Part shown: positions 13,317-20,884 of the stretch, piece after piece
How the letters are laid out: every line of letters begins with the position of its first letter
Numbering within the stretch: the stretch's first letter is position 1
Source: a bacterium
GTDB taxonomy: Bacteria; Babelota; Babeliae; Babelales; JABDEC01
Direction: 5' to 3'
Assembly: GCA_947481115.1 (NCBI GenBank)
Contig: CANKEI010000011.1
Coordinates: 1 to 21,215 of the forward strand
DNA: 21,215 bases
The notes under the pieces: generated by a model
The model's input: the letters and a program-made list of their open reading frames with translations, nothing else
What the model was told of the DNA's origin: nothing
Database searches by the model: none
Position numbers and translations under genes: made by a program

Positions 13317-15545
13317 TTACTTGTACTGTAGATTATATAATTCGATTAGCTCTTCAGTAGTAGTTGCTTCCAACGCTGACTTATCTTCACGATAACCCAT
13401 AAATCTGGGAAATCTCAAAGCATAACCAACCTGCTCCTGATTTTTATCAAGCTTATTATTAACACTAGATTTATCTGTTTGACCAGCTTTGTGAATCGGT
13501 GATTTAGTAATCTCATCCGCTCTAATTAAACAAATTAATTCTGGCGAAACCCACACATCTGGCGCTAAATTTTTATCGCAATCTACATTCTTGGGCTGCT
13601 GCTGCACTTGTAATTTATCGCACCGTTCGCGTAACTCGACCCACTCTAGGTCAGTCAAACCGGTACCAACCTTAGCTACAGTCTGAAAACTATCTGTGTC
13701 TTTATTAAATAAGCCCACTAGAAAAGCCCCGATCCCAAATTTAGCGCGTTTTCCAGCACCATGATAATAACCTAGAATCACACAGTCCAGTGTGTCATCT
13801 AAGTGTCCCGTCTCATGTCGTTTTAGTTTAATCCAGTTAAAATTACGCTTACCTGGTTGATAAGCCGCATCTAATTTTTTAACTACTAAGCCCTCTAAAC
13901 CCGCCGTAATATTCTCTAAAAAATATTTTTCTAGTTCTTCAGGATCACAAATTTCATGCTCATCAACTAATAAAATCGTGTGCTCTAGTGCTACTAAATT
14001 TTGAGAATTATCGTGTAACTTGGCTTTATTTTTTTCTATACTTACTTCTGAATTTATTAAATTTTTGGCTAATAATTCTTTTAAAATTTCACGCCGTTCA
14101 ATATGGGTCTTTGAGAGTAATTCTTGGTTATTTAAATATAAAATATCGAATAGTACCAACTTTAACGGCAATTCTGCTGCCATCTCACTAATCCCATGTT
14201 TACGCCTACGCTTAACTGTCTCCTGAAATGGTAAGTAACTGCCAGTATCTTCGTCATAAACTAATGCTTCCCCCTCGCAAATTAAGTTCTCAACTTTAAA
14301 ATTTTTAAAAGCGTGCACCAAATCTGGAAACATCTCTGACATATCTAATAAATTACGGGAGAAGAATTTTATTGCCATACTGTTCTTAGACGTCCCTCGA
14401 CTATGCTCGGGATGAATGGCTAGGTGATTCTCGGGATGAACGGCTAGGTGATTCTCGGGTATTGACAGGAAGTTCTCGGAAGCAACTGTTAGCTTGTTCC
14501 GCTCGTCCCGAAGTTTATCGAGGGATGTTGCGGACACTTCGTTTTGTATATGTATCTGCAATCTAAAGCCGTCTAGTTTAGGTTGCGCAGCACTACAACC
14601 CAAACGCGCAATAATTTCTTCTGGGCTATTTAAACGTTCTGCAGCAGCTGGCCTAATAGGTATCCCCAGCGTAATCTGCATTGCTCTAATACCATCAATA
14701 CCGGCTGATTTGGCAACTTCGGCAACATGCCCAATATCAGCTGATAAATTATAAGCATGTTCAATTTCAGTGCGTAAAGTTTTATTATCAACTAACATGT
14801 ACGACAAGCTATCGACAATCGTCATATCTGAAAAACCCAGTCGTAATTTACCAGAAATAATTCTAAGAATTAATTTAATACTATTACTGTCACTACTGTG
14901 ATTATTACTGTTACCGTGAGACTCTTTGGTAACCTCAGACATAAATTCTTGAAACAATTTTAGTAATAATTTTGCTTTAATGTCAGTCGAACCAGTACCA
15001 CTAGTTGCTTCGAGCTCAGATAACTGCTCATAAACTTTAGTCACAGTTAATTTTGCATGTTGTGTACTGTGTTGTGTACTGTGATGCGCTAACTTATTTT
15101 CATGAGCATTTATATTTTCAGAATTATCTTTAGTGTGTTTAACGTGCGCACTACTAGACCCCAGATTCCCGAAATCGATACTCTTTTGACCTGTATTATG
15201 CTTTTTAGATTCGTGACTATCATGTGTTTTTTCAGCTTGCAATCCAGACAAAAAACTTTCTGCCACTAACCCTAAATCTCCCAGTTTTTTTTGCTCAGCA
15301 ATAATTTTGGCATGCGAGACATTTAATAGTTCCGCTAATAAATCTACGACCGCTTTTTCAGCTAAACTAAACTGGGTGCCGATATAAGCTGGATGTAATA
15401 CTCCTAGCGACAAGTTAGCCACTATCCCAGCTTCTTTAGGGGTCAATATCTTAAATAAATCGCCTAGTTTTTGTGTAATTACTAATCTACTTGAAACCTG
15501 CTCAATTTCATTAAAAACATCTGCAACTGTTGAAAATAGCGTCAT
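13317..15545 (-). CDS. lig: ATP-dependent DNA ligase, archaeal/eukaryotic type I, with in-frame insertions
   Basis: Seals DNA nicks using ATP. Residues are numbered from the GTG at 15557; I prefer the ATG at codon 5 (15545) because homologues begin near LFSTVADVFNEIEQVSSR. Domains: an N-terminal DNA-binding domain (about 5-300), an adenylation domain with the nucleophile Lys327 in QPKLDGFR, FSRN at 399-402, CEGEAL at 428-432, EGLVVK at 555-560 and WIKLK at 575-579, then an OB domain (about 585-746) ending RFPRFMGYREDKSA. At 746 residues it is well above the usual 550-610. The excess sits in three places: a His/Ser/Asn/Lys-rich linker at about 107-168, a repeat-derived insert at about 338-394, and short polar inserts near 507-520 and 695-710. 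All catalytic motifs are intact, so it is likely active. Its stop abuts the HUMPS-like gene convergently with no gap. Confidence 0.9.
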   Translation of the reverse strand: MTLFSTVADVFNEIEQVSSRLVITQKLGDLFKILTPKEAGIVANLSLGVLHPAYIGTQFSLAEKAVVDLLAELLNVSHAKIIAEQKKLGDLGLVAESFLSGLQAEKTHDSHESKKHNTGQKSIDFGNLGSSSAHVKHTKDNSENINAHENKLAHHSTQHSTQHAKLTVTKVYEQLSELEATSGTGSTDIKAKLLLKLFQEFMSEVTKESHGNSNNHSSDSNSIKLILRIISGKLRLGFSDMTIVDSLSYMLVDNKTLRTEIEHAYNLSADIGHVAEVAKSAGIDGIRAMQITLGIPIRPAAAERLNSPEEIIARLGCSAAQPKLDGFRLQIHIQNEVSATSLDKLRDERNKLTVASENFLSIPENHLAVHPENHLAIHPEHSRGTSKNSMAIKFFSRNLLDMSEMFPDLVHAFKNFKVENLICEGEALVYDEDTGSYLPFQETVKRRRKHGISEMAAELPLKLVLFDILYLNNQELLSKTHIERREILKELLAKNLINSEVSIEKNKAKLHDNSQNLVALEHTILLVDEHEICDPEELEKYFLENITAGLEGLVVKKLDAAYQPGKRNFNWIKLKRHETGHLDDTLDCVILGYYHGAGKRAKFGIGAFLVGLFNKDTDSFQTVAKVGTGLTDLEWVELRERCDKLQVQQQPKNVDCDKNLAPDVWVSPELICLIRADEITKSPIHKAGQTDKSSVNNKLDKNQEQVGYALRFPRFMGYREDKSALEATTTEELIELYNLQYK
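14391..14532. repeat. Repeat element with inverted ends inserted in frame in the ligase gene
   Basis: A GC-rich block inside the AT-rich ligase gene. TCCCTCGACTATGCTCGGGA (14393-14412) and the reverse complement of 14506-14525 agree at 15 of 20 positions, so the block is bounded by imperfect inverted repeats. Its right end (ATCGAGGGATGTTGCG, 14517-14532) recurs exactly at 20971-20986 outside any gene. It contributes about 55 codons without a stop, between ligase residues 338 and 394, in the loop between motif I and the FSRN strand. Confidence 0.75.
14406..14459. repeat. 24-bp tandem repeat inside the ligase insert
   Basis: Two copies of a 24-base unit (14406-14429 and 14430-14453) differing at one base, plus a partial third. 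In the ligase frame each gives the eight residues PENHLAVH or PENHLAIH. The unit length is a multiple of three, so copy-number change would keep the reading frame. Confidence 0.8.
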
Positions 15546-15639
15546 AAATTTTCTCACTTATCAGAAGATTTAGAACTGATTATATTTATTTAATTTTATC
15601 TTTTTAGATTTTAAAATATTTACTAATAAGCTTAGCTTT

Positions 15640-15678
15640 AAAAAAAAATTAGTGGTAGTAGAACTAAATCCACTACCA
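15640..15678 (-). terminator. Intrinsic terminator downstream of the lipoprotein gene's extended frame
   Basis: On the minus strand TGGTAGT (15672-15678) pairs with ACTACCA (15653-15659) around a 12-base loop, followed shortly by a run of nine T (15640-15648). It lies 13 bases after the TGA that ends the cysteine-rich frame at 15692, not close after the TAG at 15890. Confidence 0.7.
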
Positions 15679-15691
15679 ATAAAAATTTAAA

Positions 15692-15889
15692 TCAAAGTTG
15701 GCAGCAATCATATTCACATGCTTGAAACTGAGACGGCCAGAAGAGCCTAAGAGCCTCGCATGGAACCAAACATGCTGCTTGCACATTATGGTCACCAGTT
15801 GAGCAATCTTTGATCTTGCAACCTTTTTGTACACAAAATGAATTCAAAAATTTATAATTGCCTCTATGGTCGGCTGGGCCAGCTTCATT
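15692..15889 (-). other. Cysteine-rich open frame continuing past the TAG of the lipoprotein gene
   Basis: Directly after the TAG at 15890-15892 the same frame stays open for 65 codons to TGA (15692-15694). It encodes eight cysteines in spaced pairs (FCVQKGCKIKDC, ACLVPC, ACEYDCC). No good start codon with a ribosome binding site is visible inside, and a terminator follows the TGA at once. Most simply, the ancestral gene ended here and the TAG is a nonsense mutation or a read-through stop. A chance open frame cannot be excluded. The rest of 15558-15691 holds only the terminator and AT-rich sequence. Confidence 0.45.
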
Positions 15890-16726
15890 CTACTCTGGCG
15901 CTAACTGTATTATTAATTCATCAATTTCAGCTTTGTATCTACTATATGGTCGTAACATATGCGAATCGATATAGTGGCCAGATTTTAATAACTTAAGATC
16001 ATATTGCCAATCGCCACGGTCAACGCGTGGCCCACCACTATGATTTAATTTAATGCATTTGTTCGCATAATTTGGCCATTTTTTAAGTTCACAGACTAAG
16101 CACATTTCATCGGTAACCCAACCATGCTTTAACTGTGCCCAGTTTATAATAACAGTTCTAATATTTGCCATAATTTCAGTTCGATTAACCCCAGAGACTC
16201 CAAATATTTCCGCAAATATTTTACCTTTAGCTGCATTATAGCACATGGGGTAGTGATTATCTTGATCGTTATAGCCTAGATTACGATAAACCACAAAGCA
16301 ATCATCTGGTACTTCTGAGACGCTATCTATAAAATAAGATTTTTGCAATGGTATCATATCAATATCAGATATAATGCAACCATCTTCCGGAAAAAGTGCT
16401 GGGATTAAAAGTCTAATTGCTTGTGCTTGTAAAGCTGTTGGGATATTTGCAATTGGCTCAAAACGAATTACATCACCAAGTGACTCATCGACAACTACGG
16501 AGCTATCGGCTACCAATACCAACGTTGGTCGCAAACCAGTTACCTGTTGCCAAGCTTTAGCAGTTAGTGGCCAAAATTCTAAATACATGGGATTAGCATC
16601 AGTTGCTAAAATAACACGCTTAAGCTCTAGATTAGTTGCTTTATTAAAGCAGCCTGCTAAAAATAACAGGCTGCTAATTACTAAACCAAATTTTAAGTTT
16701 TTAATAATACTAATATTCACCAACAA
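15890..16726 (-). CDS. Lipoprotein with GT-A glycosyltransferase-like domain
   Basis: The 278-residue protein has a lipoprotein signal (VISSLLFLAGC, lipidated Cys26). Its GT-like domain has ATDANPMYLEFWPLTAKAW, IPTALQAQAIRLLIPALF, an acidic DxD (Asp121, Asp123 in SDIDMIPL) for metal/nucleotide-sugar binding, then FVVYRN, MCYNAA, HGWVTDEM, a basic RVDRGDW and SHMLRPYSRY. I recall this pattern from glycosyltransferase-like proteins also found in giant viruses; the substrate is unknown. A membrane-tethered, probably periplasmic or surface location is unusual for a nucleotide-sugar enzyme. GGGAG precedes three candidate starts in a row (TTG 16726, TTG 16723, GTG 16720); spacing favours the second or third. 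The gene lies 23 bases past the end of the transporter at 16750. See the separate entry for the frame beyond its stop. Confidence 0.7.
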   Translation of the reverse strand: MLVNISIIKNLKFGLVISSLLFLAGCFNKATNLELKRVILATDANPMYLEFWPLTAKAWQQVTGLRPTLVLVADSSVVVDESLGDVIRFEPIANIPTALQAQAIRLLIPALFPEDGCIISDIDMIPLQKSYFIDSVSEVPDDCFVVYRNLGYNDQDNHYPMCYNAAKGKIFAEIFGVSGVNRTEIMANIRTVIINWAQLKHGWVTDEMCLVCELKKWPNYANKCIKLNHSGGPRVDRGDWQYDLKLLKSGHYIDSHMLRPYSRYKAEIDELIIQLAPE

Positions 16727-16749
16727 TTTACTCCCGCTCGCGCCTAAAC

Positions 16750-17910
16750 CTAAGCTAGGTAACTTGCCAGCGCGATTACCCCAGTAACTAATACTGGTAA
16801 TTTAACTGGCTTAAAGCCAAACCACTTATAAGCTATATTCGCAAAAGTTAGCGTGATTAACATCGGGTAACCAATATATAGAATTGGGCCACCAGTTAGC
16901 TTAATCACCATGCCAAAACCATAGATCGATAATGGCACACAGGCTAATAACACTAAGACTGCTGATTGTGCAAATGTAACTCTGTTATATAAAATATCAT
17001 GCCGTAAATATTCACTTAAAACAGCTGTCAAAGCAATTGCAGTCGAGAGCGAACCCATCATCACGATCACGCCAATTATTGCTGCACCATAGTGCCCTAA
17101 AACTCTAAATGACAATTCTCTGAATAAGACATCTGGATCTGTGCCAGCTAAACCATGACTGTGGAAAGCGCTCAGATAACTTAGCCCAAAATAAACAATC
17201 GTTAGTAGCCCAGCCCCAATTAAACCCGCTTTTAGACCAACTTTGACCAGATCGCGCATCGCGACTTTACGCTCAGAGTTATCGATTTTTAAAAGATTAA
17301 TGATAATCGCTGAGAAAAATATCGCCCCCAGCAAATCTAAAGTTTTATAACCAGTTAAAAGACTATCTTTAAAAATTTGCCAGTCCGTTAAATTGATTGG
17401 TACATAACCCGTAGCGTTCCATAGGCCCCAGCAAACAATTACTGACAGTGCGATTAACTTGGCTGGCGAAAATATTTTACCCAGCAAGCCCACAATTTTA
17501 TTTTCCCGAAAGACACATAAAAAAGTAATTGTAAAAAAGATTAGCGCAAAAACTAGACTTGACATAGGCGGTATAAATGGCGCCATCATGGTGTGTGACA
17601 AAGTTGTAATGCGGGGTATCGCAATGATAGGCCCAATAATTAACATGCAAATCAAAATCGCAATGTCGCCTGACCATTTGCCTAACCGGCCAAAAAATTG
17701 TTTATAATTACCATCGTACATCAACATGGCTACCAGTCCAATCACTGGTAAAATTACGGCTGTAAGTAAAAAACTACACATGCCCAACAAGTTGTGGCTA
17801 CCAGATTTCATACCAATTTCGATGGGATAAACTAAATTTCCTGCGCCAAAAAACATGGCAAAAACAGCTAAACCAGTTAAAACTACTTGGGACTGCAGAT
17901 ACTTTCTCAT
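16750..17910 (-). CDS. brnQ: Branched-chain amino acid:cation symporter, BrnQ/LIVCS family
   Basis: Inner-membrane importer of Leu/Ile/Val driven by Na+ or H+. I start at the ATG at 17910 (MRKYLQSQVVLTGLAVF) because family members begin a few residues before this first membrane helix; a GTG at 17952 would add 14 residues. Family marks are FAMFFGAGNLVYPIEIG in helix 1, GPIIAIPRITTLSH, and YKTLDLLGAIFFSAIII. About twelve hydrophobic segments and 386 residues are typical, if slightly short. Import of branched-chain amino acids fits a bacterium that cannot make them, as in host-dependent lineages; this last point is inference. Confidence 0.88.
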   Translation of the reverse strand: MRKYLQSQVVLTGLAVFAMFFGAGNLVYPIEIGMKSGSHNLLGMCSFLLTAVILPVIGLVAMLMYDGNYKQFFGRLGKWSGDIAILICMLIIGPIIAIPRITTLSHTMMAPFIPPMSSLVFALIFFTITFLCVFRENKIVGLLGKIFSPAKLIALSVIVCWGLWNATGYVPINLTDWQIFKDSLLTGYKTLDLLGAIFFSAIIINLLKIDNSERKVAMRDLVKVGLKAGLIGAGLLTIVYFGLSYLSAFHSHGLAGTDPDVLFRELSFRVLGHYGAAIIGVIVMMGSLSTAIALTAVLSEYLRHDILYNRVTFAQSAVLVLLACVPLSIYGFGMVIKLTGGPILYIGYPMLITLTFANIAYKWFGFKPVKLPVLVTGVIALASYLA

Positions 17911-17988
17911 GCAAACTTTCTTGTCTAAATATTGAGAGCGTGATATCTGCACAAAAGTAAACGATCTAAGCTAAAATTTCAAATAATA

Positions 17989-18246
17989 TTAGCGCAAATC
18001 CTGGTTAACTAATTTAAAGCCTCGGTTGGGGTCACCAAAATGGTGACAGTCGGCACATTCGCCGCGCGCTGGACTAGTCCGCTGACATGCGCAGCTGCAA
18101 GCAACTGGCCGATATAGTTCATGCTCAGATTTATCAATCGAGTGAGGGCAAGTTAAACAACCAATCGCGCTAAATAACTGGGAATTAATAAAAACAAGCC
18201 CATTAAAAAATAGTAATTTAAAAATTGTTGAAAAGTTTACTAACAC
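17989..18246 (-). CDS. Small secreted or membrane-anchored cysteine-rich protein with a CxxCH motif
   Basis: Not recognised. The frame is open from a TTG at 18264, but a GTG at 18246 has GGAG exactly eight bases upstream, so I start there (85 residues). A hydrophobic N-terminus (signal peptide or anchor) leads into a tail with CLTCPH, CSCACQ and GECADCHH. CADCH is formally a haem c attachment motif; the paired cysteines also suit zinc or disulfides. No other cytochrome genes are visible, so a haem role is unproven. It lies downstream of the small coiled-coil gene, with a hairpin between them, and 78 bases upstream of the brnQ start. Confidence 0.55.
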   Translation of the reverse strand: MLVNFSTIFKLLFFNGLVFINSQLFSAIGCLTCPHSIDKSEHELYRPVACSCACQRTSPARGECADCHHFGDPNRGFKLVNQDLR

Positions 18247-18273
18247 TATTATTACTCCAAGCAATCTTAATAC

Positions 18274-18303
18274 AATTGTAGATAATCATAATTATCTACA
18301 ATT
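18274..18303. promoter_or_regulatory. Long perfect hairpin between two small genes
   Basis: AATTGTAGATAAT (18274-18286) pairs perfectly over 13 bases with 18291-18303 around the loop CATA. It follows the stop of the 18305-18487 gene directly and lies 27 bases before the cysteine-rich gene's start. No T-run follows on the minus strand, so it is more likely a transcript-end stabiliser or operator than a classical terminator. Confidence 0.45.
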
Positions 18304-18304
18304 T

Positions 18305-18487
18305 TTAAACTTTTAAATTCTTAATTTTAGCTGACAAACTAGTTTCAGTATCTTTAAGTTCTTGTTTTAAATGCAACTCAAGTTGCCGCGCCCGTTCTTC
18401 TAAGCCCAAAATGGTATAGTGCGGCCTAGTCTTAAAAACTACGCAAACTAGATATACCACTGCTAAAATTTTTAATACTGCACGCAT
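18305..18487 (-). CDS. Small single-pass membrane protein with coiled coil
   Basis: The 60-residue product has one N-terminal hydrophobic helix (LKILAVVYLVCVVF, about 5-18), a short linker, then a charged amphipathic stretch (LEERARQLELHLKQELKDT) with heptad-like leucines. This is the general plan of small FtsL/FtsB-like or phage-type bitopic proteins, but no family motif is present. GGCAGGG lies very close to the ATG. It is not a shadow of another gene, and its hydrophobic-then-heptad pattern supports real coding. Confidence 0.5.
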   Translation of the reverse strand: MRAVLKILAVVYLVCVVFKTRPHYTILGLEERARQLELHLKQELKDTETSLSAKIKNLKV

Positions 18488-18522
18488 GTCCCTGCCCCAT
18501 TTCCAAGTTAAAATTATAAACT

Positions 18523-18576
18523 AGTAAAACTAAAATAGTTGTATTTAATAATTTAAATTTTATTAAATACAACTAT
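18523..18576 (-). terminator. Long hairpin terminator downstream of galU
   Basis: ATAGTTGTATTTAATAA (18535-18551) pairs perfectly over 17 bases with 18560-18576. On the minus strand the stem is followed by TTTTAGTTTT. It lies 46 bases past the galU stop and upstream of the small membrane-protein gene, insulating the two. Confidence 0.65.
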
Positions 18577-18621
18577 AAAATTTCAATAGTTTAGTAAAAA
18601 CTCAAAAATAAGTACTAGAAA

Positions 18622-19545
18622 CTACTGTTCGTAATGCTCTAAAACTTTGCCATGATTATAAACAAACGAATCAATACTATCTAACGAACCTAAAAATTCC
18701 CGAACCTGTGTCGCATAGCGTGGATCCTGGCTAGCCATACCAATGGTAGCTTTCAACCACCCCAATGGCGTACCTAAATCGTAACGCATCCCAGAAACTT
18801 TAATGGCAAATAATTTTTCACCCTGCCGAATCATACTAGCAATGCCATCAGTCAATTGTAATTCAGAGCCATGATCTTGTTCTAATAGCTCGTCTAAAGC
18901 CCCAAAGATTTTATGCGATAAAACATATCTGCCAATTATCGCTAAATTAGAGGGCGCAGACTTAGAATCTGGTTTTTCAACTAAGCTACCAACCTGAAAT
19001 AAATTAGGCGTAATCTGTTTACGCACTTCGATCACGCCATAGTTTGAGAGCAGATCACGGGACACTTCTTGTACGGCTATGACGCTAGCCCGCTCTTGTC
19101 GTGCTACGCGTAACAACTGTAATAAACCTGGCGTTTTAGACAAAATTAGATCGTCGGGTAACATGACGCCAAAATATTCTTTGCCAATTAAACCCCGGGC
19201 ACTCCAAATTGCATGTCCTAAACCTAAAGGCTCTGATTGCCGCACATAAGAAAACTGGAGATTTTCGACCAAGTGCAACCATCCGGCAAACTGTTGTGTT
19301 TTACCAGCCGTTTGGGCATATTCTCGCCAAGCTTGAGTTTGATCAAAATAATCTTCGATCGACCCTTTAGATGGGCCAGTTACCACTAGCAAATCGCGCA
19401 CGCCCGCTGCGAGTGCTTCTTCGGCGACATAATGCATGGCAGGCTTGTCTAGAAGAGGTAACATTTCTTTGGGGATCGCTTTAGCGTAGGGCATAAAACG
19501 TGACCCTTGGCCGGCGGCCGGTATAATAGCTTTTAAAAGATCCAT
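18622..19545 (-). CDS. galU: UTP-glucose-1-phosphate uridylyltransferase
   Basis: Makes UDP-glucose from UTP and glucose-1-phosphate for envelope polysaccharide synthesis. The 307-residue protein has the nucleotidyltransferase signature AIIPAAGQGSRFMP at 6-19 (Ser where Thr is usual in GxGTR), then KAIPKEMLPLLDKPAMHYV, VTGPSK with IEDYFD, RQSEPLGLGHAIW, the metal-binding MLPDDL, SLVEKPD and IIGRYVL. These are GalU-type signatures rather than RmlA. GGAG lies seven bases before the ATG. It follows pheS by 25 bases on the same strand and is probably cotranscribed with it. Confidence 0.93.
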   Translation of the reverse strand: MDLLKAIIPAAGQGSRFMPYAKAIPKEMLPLLDKPAMHYVAEEALAAGVRDLLVVTGPSKGSIEDYFDQTQAWREYAQTAGKTQQFAGWLHLVENLQFSYVRQSEPLGLGHAIWSARGLIGKEYFGVMLPDDLILSKTPGLLQLLRVARQERASVIAVQEVSRDLLSNYGVIEVRKQITPNLFQVGSLVEKPDSKSAPSNLAIIGRYVLSHKIFGALDELLEQDHGSELQLTDGIASMIRQGEKLFAIKVSGMRYDLGTPLGWLKATIGMASQDPRYATQVREFLGSLDSIDSFVYNHGKVLEHYEQ

Positions 19546-19570
19546 ACTACTGCTCCGCTAAACTACTAGC

Positions 19571-20662
19571 TTAAAATTGTGTTAAAAAATCTAACTTTCC
19601 ACTGTGTAATAAACGAATATCGTTAATGCCATATTTCAGCATAACTAAGCGCGTTAATCCAAAGCCAAATGCAAAACCAGAATACTCCTGTGGATCGACA
19701 CCACAAGCCCGTAGCACATTGGGGTGCACTAGCCCAGCGCCCACAATTTCGATCCAACGAGTGCGTTTACAAACTGAACAACCAGCTGTACAAAACGGAC
19801 ATAACATGTCGATTTCTAAACCAGGCTCTACAAAGGGGAAAAAGCCCGGGCGCACCCTAATATCTAAATCTTCACGCTCAAAAATCGCCCGCAAACAAGT
19901 TTTTAAAGTACCTAATAAATTGGCTACAGAAATATTTTTATCGACTAATAGACCCTCCAGCTGCATAAACACACAATCATGCGAAGCATCCGTCGCTTCG
20001 TTACGATAAGCTCTGCCAGCTGCGATGACCGCCACTGGCAACTCTTGTTTAGAGAGTTCGCGAATCTGTACGGGTGAAGTCTGGGTACGCATCAATTGCT
20101 GGGGTAACCGTAACCAAAAAGTATCTTGCGAATCACGCGCTGGATGATCATCGGGAATATTTAGAGCAGTAAAATTATTAAACTCGGTTTCTAACTCTGG
20201 ACCTTCCGCAATTCTAAAGCCCATGGAAATAAAAATATTTTCTAACTTTTCGATAACTTGCGTATATGGGTGTAAGCTGCCAAATTTTTGATTGGGTAAT
20301 TCACTGGAGGGGTCTAAAGTTAAATTTAAGTTAATTTTAGAGCTAATTTGTATGTTTTGAGTTTGCGCATCTCGAGTCTGTATATTTTGGACTGGTATAT
20401 TTTGGCTAGCTATTAAAGCTTGCTTAGTTGAAAACTCTTGTTCACTAGTTTTTCTAAATTCTTGTAATTGCGGCCCGAATTTAATTTTATCTTCTGGAGA
20501 TAGATCTTTAATTTGCTTAAGAAATTCTGGAATTAAACCCTGACGACTGAGAAATTTTATCCGAACTTGTTCTAAACTAGCTGGTTGCGTGGCCTGGGCT
20601 AGCGCCTGCTGGAACCCTGTTTGTAATTGCTGTAATTCTATTAAAATAGTCGCTTTAGACAT
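19571..20662 (-). CDS. pheS: Phenylalanyl-tRNA synthetase alpha subunit
   Basis: Catalytic subunit of the (alpha-beta)2 class II enzyme. An N-terminal coiled-coil tRNA-binding part (about 1-85) is followed by the core: HPYTQVIEKLENIFISMGF, FWLRLPQQLMRTQTSPVQIR (class II motif 2 region), AGRAYRNEATDASHDCVFMQLEG, and motif 3 GFGLTRLVML at 333-342. A four-cysteine knuckle (Cys288, 291, 295, 298; CX2CX3CX2C) before GAGLVHPNVL probably binds zinc, as in a known subset of bacterial PheS. Residues 87-105 are a QNI-repeating stretch between coiled coil and core. 363 residues is slightly long for the family. pheT, usually the next gene, is absent here; galU follows instead. The ribosome binding site is weak. 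Confidence 0.95.
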   Translation of the reverse strand: MSKATILIELQQLQTGFQQALAQATQPASLEQVRIKFLSRQGLIPEFLKQIKDLSPEDKIKFGPQLQEFRKTSEQEFSTKQALIASQNIPVQNIQTRDAQTQNIQISSKINLNLTLDPSSELPNQKFGSLHPYTQVIEKLENIFISMGFRIAEGPELETEFNNFTALNIPDDHPARDSQDTFWLRLPQQLMRTQTSPVQIRELSKQELPVAVIAAGRAYRNEATDASHDCVFMQLEGLLVDKNISVANLLGTLKTCLRAIFEREDLDIRVRPGFFPFVEPGLEIDMLCPFCTAGCSVCKRTRWIEIVGAGLVHPNVLRACGVDPQEYSGFAFGFGLTRLVMLKYGINDIRLLHSGKLDFLTQF

Positions 20663-20884
20663 ATAATTCGATCGATTAAGTACCCAAGAATATTATTTAA
20701 GTTATAGCACCCAAGTTATATTAAGAGTTCTATAACCAAATTAAGTATAAATTTAATTATAATCTTGGCTATCAAGTTAGCAGAGCGAATTAGAATTAGC
20801 AATTTGAACCATAACAGCAATACTATGAACAATTTTTAAAATAATCTCTTTAAAAATCATTTTAGTCAAAAAAGATAGCTTTTT

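Noticed and set aside
14406..14459. CRISPR-like repeats
   Set aside because: The 24-bp units are contiguous with no spacers and lie inside a coding frame.
13988..14754. Several plus-strand open frames across the ligase
   Set aside because: They are shadows of an intact ligase gene carrying every catalytic motif on the opposite strand.
16374..16787. 137-codon plus-strand open frame
   Set aside because: Antisense across the lipoprotein and the end of the BrnQ gene; no ribosome binding site or recognisable domain.
19626..20009. 127-codon plus-strand open frame
   Set aside because: Antisense of the conserved PheS core, with basic low-information sequence and no start signal.
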